From Variovorax paradoxus (GTDB lineage Bacteria > Pseudomonadota > Gammaproteobacteria > Burkholderiales > Burkholderiaceae_C): 64,000 nt of DNA. Below, piece after piece: positions 1 through 7,100 of the stretch. The notes beneath the pieces were generated by a model. It saw only the letters and a list, made by a program, of their open reading frames with translations. It ran no database searches and was not told where the DNA came from. The position numbers were made by a program, and so were the translations under genes. Location: assembly GCF_030811855.1 (NCBI RefSeq), contig NZ_JAUSRN010000002.1:310001-374000 (forward strand), in the 5' to 3' direction. How positions within the stretch are numbered: the first letter of the stretch is position 1; each line of letters opens with the position of its first letter.

Positions 1-512
1 AGCAGCTTGTCGATGACGATCTTCGGCGGCGCCCGGTCGACCTCGAGCACCAGCACGCCGCAGGGTGCATGGTCGCGGTAGTCCAGTTCGGCAAAGAGTT
101 TTTCCTTCACAGCCAGTGCACGCGCCGGACCGGAGCCGAGCGAAAAGAACTTCTTGCCACCGGTCTCTTCCTTGCTGGCCGAGAGGCTCCATCCCGCGTA
201 CTGGCTGCCCAGGCAGGCCAGCACCGGCTGCGAGCTGCGCACGTCGAGCCACGTGGGCCAGCCCTCGCCAGCCGAGCCGCTTCGCAGGTTCACATGCCCG
301 AGCCCGCCCATGCAGATCTCGCCCACTTGCAGGCCCGCCGCCACGCTGCCGGGCGCGTCGATGCCGGCATCGACGATGTGCACGCCGGTGTCGTCACGCC
401 GCACCCGCAATCCGAGCGCGTCGGCGTCCGCCAGCAGCCGCTCGACCAGCGGACGGGCCAGCAGGTTGACGCTCAGGCCCGCGGCGGCCGTGGGCGAGGA
501 TATATTGCTCAT
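1..512 (-). CDS. mch: Methenyl-H4MPT cyclohydrolase, 3' part outside the window
   Basis: The enzyme hydrolyses N5,N10-methenyl-tetrahydromethanopterin to the N5-formyl form in cytosolic formaldehyde oxidation. I translated the minus strand from the ATG at 512-510; about 170 residues are present before the window edge. Family-like stretches include GEICMGGLGHV, followed by SQYAGWSLSASK and FFSLGSGPARALA. The start overlaps the stop of the upstream ATP-grasp gene (ATGA), so translation is probably coupled. It follows mtdB in the same operon, which supports the assignment. The gene is truncated only by the window boundary. Confidence 0.88.
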   Translation of the reverse strand, partial: MSNISSPTAAAGLSVNLLARPLVERLLADADALGLRVRRDDTGVHIVDAGIDAPGSVAAGLQVGEICMGGLGHVNLRSGSAGEGWPTWLDVRSSQPVLACLGSQYAGWSLSASKEETGGKKFFSLGSGPARALAVKEKLFAELDYRDHAPCGVLVLEVDRAPPKIVIDKL

Positions 513-1657
513 GCGTGGGTCTCCAATGATTGCAGCAGCCGTTCACGGCCTTCGTTCAAGCGGGTTCTCACCTCCTGCGCGCTGGTGCCGCTGGCGGTCA
601 AGGTGCACACGGGGTCGTCGATGTCGAAACGCTGGCCCGCGGCCGGTACGTCTCGCAGTCCTGGCCATGCGGCGAGACGATCTGCCGCTGACGCATCCAG
701 CTCTATCGCTTGGCGCGCGAAGACGATCTCGATGCCTTCGATGTCCTGCGCGGGCAAAGGCGTCGATGGCAGTTCGCCGTGCAGGCAGGCGCGCAGGTGC
801 GCCTGAATGACGCCTGGGGTGCCTTCAGGCCAGCGGTAGAGGCTCATGCTGGCCGGCGGACGCGGGTTGATCTCGAGCACGCCAAGGGTGTCGCCGTCGC
901 GCATGAAGTCGAGGCTGCAGAGGCCGCGCAGTTCGAACTCCACCGTCAATGCACGCGCGACCTCTGTCATGCGGTTCGCAAGCTCGTCCGCCAAAGGCAC
1001 CGGCCCAACGGCACCGCAGAACACGTAGGGCCGCGTGCCAAAGCGGCGCACGCTCTGCTCGTTGAAGCCGAGCACATGAACGTCGCGGCCATTGGCGATG
1101 AAGGTGGCCGACATCGGCAGCCCGGCCATCTCGCGCTGGAAGTAGTGGTGCGGCGATGGCGGCTCGTCCATCGACCAGGGCGCATGGCGCACATGCCAGC
1201 CGCCGCAGCCGTGCGCGTCTTTCATCAGCCATCCCGCGGGGTCCTCTGGCGGCTGCAGCAACACCTGCGGGAATGGCATGACGTGCGCCGACAGAAATCC
1301 GAAGAACGCCGCCGGGTCGCGCAGACGGCGCACGGCGGCGGGCGCGGTGCCGATCAAAGGCAGCACGGCCGCGCCCTCTTCGATCAGGTCGGGCTCGCCT
1401 TCGAAGCCGCTGCCTGCGATCCAGCCGAGCACCGGCTCGCCGTCCACGCCCTCTTGTGCCAAGGTGCGCAACGCCGCCATCACGCTGGCTGCATCGATCT
1501 GCAAGCTGCCGGGCGCGCCGATCGGCAGCCAGCGCGATGCAGCGCGGCGCGTGTCGGTATCGCCGAAGAGATCGAGCGCGACGACCTTGAAGCCATCGCT
1601 TGCCGCCGCCTCGGCCATGGCGCGCGCGGAGATGGCGGCAACAGCAATCGTCGGCAT
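509..1657 (-). CDS. ATP-grasp protein of the H4MPT C1 cluster
   Basis: A 382-residue ATP-grasp-type protein. The start MPTIAVAAISARAMAEAA is chosen because it lies 17 nt after the mtdB stop; a longer open frame would run into mtdB. Near the C terminus LEINPRPPASMSLY resembles the metal-binding ENPR-type segment of ATP-grasp ligases. ATP-grasp genes recur in H4MPT clusters of methylotrophs and are thought to help make or modify the cofactor, for instance by adding an acidic side group; that role is inferred here from position. Its stop overlaps the mch start by an ATGA. Confidence 0.72.
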   Translation of the reverse strand: MPTIAVAAISARAMAEAAASDGFKVVALDLFGDTDTRRAASRWLPIGAPGSLQIDAASVMAALRTLAQEGVDGEPVLGWIAGSGFEGEPDLIEEGAAVLPLIGTAPAAVRRLRDPAAFFGFLSAHVMPFPQVLLQPPEDPAGWLMKDAHGCGGWHVRHAPWSMDEPPSPHHYFQREMAGLPMSATFIANGRDVHVLGFNEQSVRRFGTRPYVFCGAVGPVPLADELANRMTEVARALTVEFELRGLCSLDFMRDGDTLGVLEINPRPPASMSLYRWPEGTPGVIQAHLRACLHGELPSTPLPAQDIEGIEIVFARQAIELDASAADRLAAWPGLRDVPAAGQRFDIDDPVCTLTASGTSAQEVRTRLNEGRERLLQSLETHA

Positions 1658-1673
1658 TTTTTTCGAAGGCCTG

Positions 1674-2591
1674 TCAAGCCGTCTTGGCTGCCTGCTCGAC
1701 CAGGAACGCGCGTGCCACGGCAAAAGCTTCGGCAAAGCTCAGCACCTGCGCCTTCTCGGCTTCGCACATCTGCACCAGCAGGCGGTGCTGCGTCTGGTAC
1801 TTGACGTTGCCCACGGCCAGCGCGCCAATGCCCACGGCCTGCGTGCCGGGCAGCGGCTTGGCGTCGTCCATCACGCCCACGCCCGCAATGCCTTCGGGCG
1901 GCACGGCGTTCACGTCGGCCGCCACCTTGAGCCGCGTCGCGGCGCCGAGCGCTTCGGCGGACACCACCTGCACGCCCGCGGCCGCGCAGGCCAGCAGCAC
2001 GTCGGCATCGGCGATGGAGCGGCGCACCGCGTCGGGGTCTCCGCCCGAGAGGCCGTGCAGCTTCACCCCGAAGCGCTGCCCGGTTTCGTCCGCGGCCTCC
2101 TGCGCCGCGTCGATGCCGTTGCGGCTCGACAGGTACACGTCGGCCCCGGCTTGCGCCGCGATCACACCGGCCACGCGTCCGACCGGGCCCGTGCCGCCGA
2201 GGATCACCACGCGCTGGCCTTCCAGGCCGTGGCCGTGGTTGCGCTTCAACGCGGCTTCCACGCACGCCACCATGGCCGCGGCCGTGGTGTAGGCACCGCT
2301 CGGGTCGGCCATCAGCGAGACCACGAAGGGCTTGACCATCGAGGTGCGTGCGCGCTCGAGCATGTCGGCCGCCAGCTGCGCATCGCGCCCGCCGATGAAG
2401 ATGCCGGTGCGCGCAACGCCCTTGGGCCCGCGCGAGAAGATGGTGTCCTGGGTGAGCCCCGTGATACGGTCGATGGCCACCCCGCAATAGGGCACGATGA
2501 TCTGGTAGCCCGCGTCCGCCGCCATGTTGATGTCGAACGGGCTCATCTGGGGGCCAGGGGTGAACATGTGGAGGATGCGGGGACGTTCCAT
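1674..2591 (-). CDS. mtdB: NAD(P)-dependent methylene-H4MPT dehydrogenase
   Basis: A 305-residue cytosolic dehydrogenase that oxidises methylene-H4MPT to methenyl-H4MPT. The N-terminal part (MERPRILHMFTPGPQMSPFD) is typical of the MtdA/MtdB family. A nucleotide-binding Rossmann motif, VVILGGTGPVGRVAG, lies near residue 130. Its neighbours mch and RFAP synthase favour the H4MPT-specific MtdB over folate-linked MtdA. It lies 47 nt after the RFAP synthase gene and 17 nt before the ATP-grasp gene, consistent with one transcript. Confidence 0.87.
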   Translation of the reverse strand: MERPRILHMFTPGPQMSPFDINMAADAGYQIIVPYCGVAIDRITGLTQDTIFSRGPKGVARTGIFIGGRDAQLAADMLERARTSMVKPFVVSLMADPSGAYTTAAAMVACVEAALKRNHGHGLEGQRVVILGGTGPVGRVAGVIAAQAGADVYLSSRNGIDAAQEAADETGQRFGVKLHGLSGGDPDAVRRSIADADVLLACAAAGVQVVSAEALGAATRLKVAADVNAVPPEGIAGVGVMDDAKPLPGTQAVGIGALAVGNVKYQTQHRLLVQMCEAEKAQVLSFAEAFAVARAFLVEQAAKTA

Positions 2592-2638
2592 GTGAGAGAG
2601 CCTGCGTTGGAGTGGTTGAAAAAAGTAGGCGGACGGCT

Positions 2639-3682
2639 TCAGCGCGTGCGCGGCGGCGCGTTGCGGTCACGCACCACGGCACCGCGGTTGCGGCCGGTGA
2701 CGATGCGGATCTCGAGCGCCGGGTCGACATGCCCGCCGGCCCGAGCGGCGTCGACGAGCAGTTGGGCGCGGGTTTCCGACTGCACGATCGCAAAGCCGGT
2801 CGGGCCCCATGAGCTTTGCCCGATGGCTGCGCCGTTGGCGCGGCTCGCATCGGCGAACCATTGCATCAGCCGCGCGACAGCCAGGCTGGTGAAGACACCG
2901 CCCTGCGCCGGCGCGAAGTGCTCGCCGAGCAGCTGCTGCATATGGTTGATGCCGGCGGCAAACGGCGCGAACTCCTCGCTCGCAGCGCCGGGCAGCACGC
3001 GCATCAGCACCTGGTGGCAGATGTCGGCGGCCGCCGTTTGCGGCAGCGGCGGCAAGGCTGCAATGGCGCTTTTTTCGGCACCTCCCGAGAGGCCGCGGTG
3101 TCCAGGGTCCTGGACCACGATGATTCGCCAATCCTCCGGAAATGGAATGCGCGAGAGCAGCGGCGCCGGCAGGCCGTCGGCCCCGGGACCGCCGTCGAGC
3201 AGCAGGCCGCCGGTATCGAAGCCCGCAATGCCGATGCCCGACCGCAAGCCGCGGCCGAGCCAATGCGCCAGCGTTGCGGTGCTCGCGTCCAGGCCATGCC
3301 ACTCGGCAAAGGCGCGCCCGATGGCCGTGGCGAGTTGCGTACCCGAACCGAAGCCCGCATGCGGCGGCAGCACCTGGCAGAGGCGCAGCGCCAGCGGCGC
3401 ATGGCACCCGCTGCGCTGCCGAAGCGCCGAGAGATGCGCGGCGGCGCGGCCCAGTTCGGCTTCGGCCGCAGGCGTGTCGGCCGCCAGGTGGTCCGACGAT
3501 GAAGCGGACAACTCGAGCTCGGTCGTGAAACCGTTGATCACCACGCCCAGGCTGCCAAAGGCGCGCCCCAGGGAGCCGGAGGGATCGAGAAAGCCCAGGT
3601 GCAGGCGCCCGGGGGCGCTCACGCTCACCATGCGAATGCCCAGGTCGTGCCGGGGGGCGAAGGCGAGATCGGCGGAGTTCAT
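2639..3682 (-). CDS. Beta-ribofuranosylaminobenzene 5'-phosphate (RFAP) synthase
   Basis: This enzyme condenses a p-hydroxybenzoate/PABA-type ring with PRPP in the first committed step of methanopterin synthesis. The protein has a GHMP-kinase-like fold: VSVSAPGRLHLGF near the N terminus and PPHAGFGSGTQLA as the glycine-rich loop. The start is uncertain. ATGs at 3682 (MNSADLAF), 3712 and 3727 are all in frame and none has a clear ribosome-binding site; I use the shortest (347 residues), close to usual family size. The open frame continues to 3937 but its upstream part is low-complexity and unlikely to be translated. It is the first gene of the minus-strand H4MPT set here. Confidence 0.82.
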   Translation of the reverse strand: MNSADLAFAPRHDLGIRMVSVSAPGRLHLGFLDPSGSLGRAFGSLGVVINGFTTELELSASSSDHLAADTPAAEAELGRAAAHLSALRQRSGCHAPLALRLCQVLPPHAGFGSGTQLATAIGRAFAEWHGLDASTATLAHWLGRGLRSGIGIAGFDTGGLLLDGGPGADGLPAPLLSRIPFPEDWRIIVVQDPGHRGLSGGAEKSAIAALPPLPQTAAADICHQVLMRVLPGAASEEFAPFAAGINHMQQLLGEHFAPAQGGVFTSLAVARLMQWFADASRANGAAIGQSSWGPTGFAIVQSETRAQLLVDAARAGGHVDPALEIRIVTGRNRGAVVRDRNAPPRTR

Positions 3683-4143
3683 GGGCGGTGGTGGGCGACG
3701 CGGCGAAGTCATGGACCCGCTTGTCATAGCAAGGCCCGTTCCGTCCGCGCCTTCACAGGGGCGCACTGCTGAGTCGCGCGTGGAGAAGCGCGGCGATGTT
3801 CCAGGAGCGGGACAATGTGTCACGCGGACCGGCTGCGGCGTCGTCGAAGGCCGTTGTCCTCCGCCGCCTCTGGTCCTGGCAAGGTATCGAAGTGTGAAGA
3901 CAGCCAGGCGCGCGCAACACGCGCGGCGCTGACGCATCTAGGCGCCACGGCTCCTCCCGACGGATGAGTGCGCCAATGCCACTGCGCATCATCCTTTGGG
4001 TGACAACTTTCGGCCTATGGACATGGCGCAGTCGCGCGGTTCAGCATCGACATCCCGCTTCGTACGCGAGCCTGGGTGACCGCAGACGCCTCCCTCGAAG
4101 TTCTTATTCCTGACGGAGTATTTTTTCAGCAAAGGAGTGTTTC
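3683..4143. other. Intergenic region between divergent H4MPT and secreted-protein genes
   Basis: This 461-nt gap separates the RFAP synthase gene (minus) from the large repeat-protein gene (plus). It holds the conserved upstream module at 3990-4049 and the ribosome-binding site AAGGAG seven bases before the ATG at 4144. The part nearest RFAP synthase may be coding if one of the upstream ATGs is used. I see no other small gene or RNA. Confidence 0.6.
3990..4049 (+). promoter_or_regulatory. 60-nt module shared with the second secreted-protein gene
   Basis: Three blocks here recur at identical spacing upstream of the gene at 23671 (see 23779-23838). They are CATCCTTTGGG joined to TGACAACTTT, then CTATGGACA after four variable bases, then GTTCAGCATCG beginning 49 bases from the module start. 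The module begins 154 bases before the ATG here and 167 before it there, in the same orientation relative to the gene. It is probably a common promoter or regulator site. The neighbouring LuxR-type protein at 23973-25049 is a candidate ligand, by inference only. Confidence 0.7.
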
Positions 4144-7100
4144 ATGCCCGCGCTAAATTTGACGGCCGGTTCGACCGTCACTCTGGACGAATCCGCCAAT
4201 TTGCAGAACCTTGCGACTTCGCCCGCTGTTGCGGGCGACAGTAACGACAACGACATTGCCGCAAGTTCGCTGCCGACTGCCTTCAGCACCCGCCTGGCGA
4301 CCCAGAATGTCGGGACCGCCATCAACGCCGCCTTGAGCGGCTACGACGGCACGAATACCGGCACCAACGCATTCACATTCACCGTGTCCGGAACGGTGAG
4401 CGATCTTGCATTCACGGACACCAACGGCGCTTTGTTCAACGGTGCCGACAGCGGCCTCAATACCACCGACGGCGAAGATATCTTCCTTTACACCGACACA
4501 ACCAACAACAACATCGTCTACGGGAAGACGGCCCTCAATGTCGTCGTGTTTGCGGCCTACCTGGAGGAAACCGGAACACCTGTGTCAGGCGCGAAGCTCT
4601 GGACGGTTCAATACGAAGCAATATCGAATCCCGACGCTTCGAACCCGGACGACCCCGTCAATCTTGCAGACAAGATATTTGTCTCCGTCACTTCGGATAA
4701 CGCGTTTTCTTTTGCCAATGTGCCCTCAGGCCAGAATCTGTTCGCAATGTTCGGCAATGCGACCACCGCCATCGTCGTGACTGGCAAGAATCCGGCGAAT
4801 GAATCGACGGGCGCTAAATTCAACGAAGGAGACACGGTCAATTCCAGTCAGGGCGGCGGGTTCACGAGCCTGGGTACCAACAACCAGATGATTGATCCTC
4901 CCGGCGCCAAGAGCCCTGCCGAAGGGATGTATTTCACTTTCGTGAGTGGCGCAAGCACCGACGACACGGTTCCCAATCTCGATCAGAATGAGGCCGACGA
5001 AGAATCGAACATCGATTTCACCGGCCTTGTCAGCACCACATCGGCAGCTTTCACGGTCGCGCAATTGCAGCCCGATAAAGCGGCCACTATCAAGATCAGT
5101 GCCTTTACGACAGTGCTGGCAACTGGCGACGATTATGTGGACAACCTTCAAAATAATACGGCCGTCAATATCAGTTCGGTCGTCGTCCGTGATTCAGCCG
5201 GAAACCTCGTAACCGGCCTGTCCATTGATCTCAGCGGTGACACCGCCGTGATCAGCGGAGTCAAGGCCGGCTATGTGATCGAATACCAGACGAGTGGCGG
5301 CCACAACCGCGTATTGATTGAAAACGTCGGCTCGACCGACAAGAATTTCAACGCCAGTTTCGACATCGGTGGATTCAGTCTGCCCCAGACCATGCAGTCG
5401 ACGGGAGAAGTCGGCTCCATGATGATCTTCGAGGACGACGGGCCGTCGGCCGCGCTTGCGGCACCCACCGACACGGTGCTGCTCAACACGCAGGACGCCG
5501 ACACCATCGGCGCGGCCACCGACTCGGACACGCAGGACTTCTCAACCGCCTTCAGCGCGGCGACGGTCAACTACGGCGCCGACGGGCCAGGCACCACCAC
5601 GTCGAGCTTCGCACTGGGCGTGGCCACGCAGGGTGGCGACTCAGGGCTCAAGAGCGATGGCGCCACCATCTACCTGTACCTGGTGGGCGGCAAGGTTATC
5701 GGATCGACGTCGGCCACCGAGGCCGGCATCACGGCGGGTAACACCATCTTCGACGTCGCGGTCAGCGCGGCCGGCTCGGTCACGCTGCAGCAGTTTGCCG
5801 AGATCGACCATGCGCTGCCAGGTGATTCGTCCAACTACGCGGCCCAGGAGGCCTCACTGGCCGACACGCTGGTCACCCTGACCCAGACCGTGACGGTCAC
5901 CGACGGGGATGGCGACACGGCGACCGATTCCGAGGTGCTCAACATCGGTGCCAACATCAAGTTCGACGACGACGGTCCGTCCGTCTCGCTGACAGCGCCC
6001 ACCGACACGGTGCTGCTCAACACGCAGGATGCCGACACCATCGGCGCGGCCACCGACTCGGACACGCAGGACTTCTCGACCGCCTTCAGCGCGGCCTCGG
6101 TCAACTACGGCGCCGACGGGCCGGGCACCACCACGTCGAGCTTCGCACTGGGCGTGGCCACGCAGGGTGGTGACTCAGGGCTCAAGAGCGATGGCGCCAC
6201 CATCTACCTGTACCTGGTGGGCGGCAAGGTCATCGGATCGACGTCGGCCACCGAAGCCGGCATTCTTGCCACCAACACCATCTTCGACGTCGCGGTCAGC
6301 GCAGCCGGCTCGGTCACGCTGCAGCAGTTTGCCGAGATCGACCACGCGCTGCCGGGTGACTCGTCCAACTACGCGGCCCAGGAGGCCTCGCTGGCCGACA
6401 CGCTGGTCACCCTGACCCAGACCGTGACGGTCACCGACGGGGATGGCGACACGGCGACCGATTCCGAGGTGCTCAACATCGGTGCCAACATCAAGTTCGA
6501 CGACGACGGTCCGTCCGTCTCGCTGACAGCGCCCACCGACACGGTGCTGCTCAACACGCAGGATGCCGACACCATCGGCGCGGCCACCGACTCGGACACG
6601 CAGGACTTCTCGACCGCCTTCAGCGCGGCGACGGTCAACTACGGCGCCGACGGGCCGGGCACCACCACGTCGAGCTTCACACTGGGCGTGGCCACGCAGG
6701 GTGGTGACTCAGGGCTCAAGAGCGATGGCGCCACCATCCGGCTGTACCTGGTGGCCGGCAAGGTCATCGGTTCTACATCGGCCACCGAGGCCGGCATCAC
6801 GGCGGGTAACACCATCTTCGACGTCGCGGTCAGCGCAGCCGGCTCGGTCACGCTGCAGCAGTTCGCCGAGATCGACCACGCACTGCCGGGTGATTCGTCC
6901 AACTACGCGGCCCAGGAGGCCACGTTGGCCGACACGCTGGTCACCCTGACCCAGACCGTGACGGTCACCGACGGGGATGGCGACACGGCGACCGATTCCG
7001 AGGTGCTCAACATCGGGGCCAACATCAAGTTCGATGACGACGGTCCGTCCGTCTCGCTGACAGCGCCCACCGACACGGTGGTGCTCAACACGCAGGACGC

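Noticed and set aside
1278..3932. Very long plus-strand open frame (884 codons)
   Set aside because: It lies antisense to the clear mtdB, ATP-grasp and RFAP synthase genes and has Arg/Ala/Pro-rich composition typical of GC-rich shadow frames.
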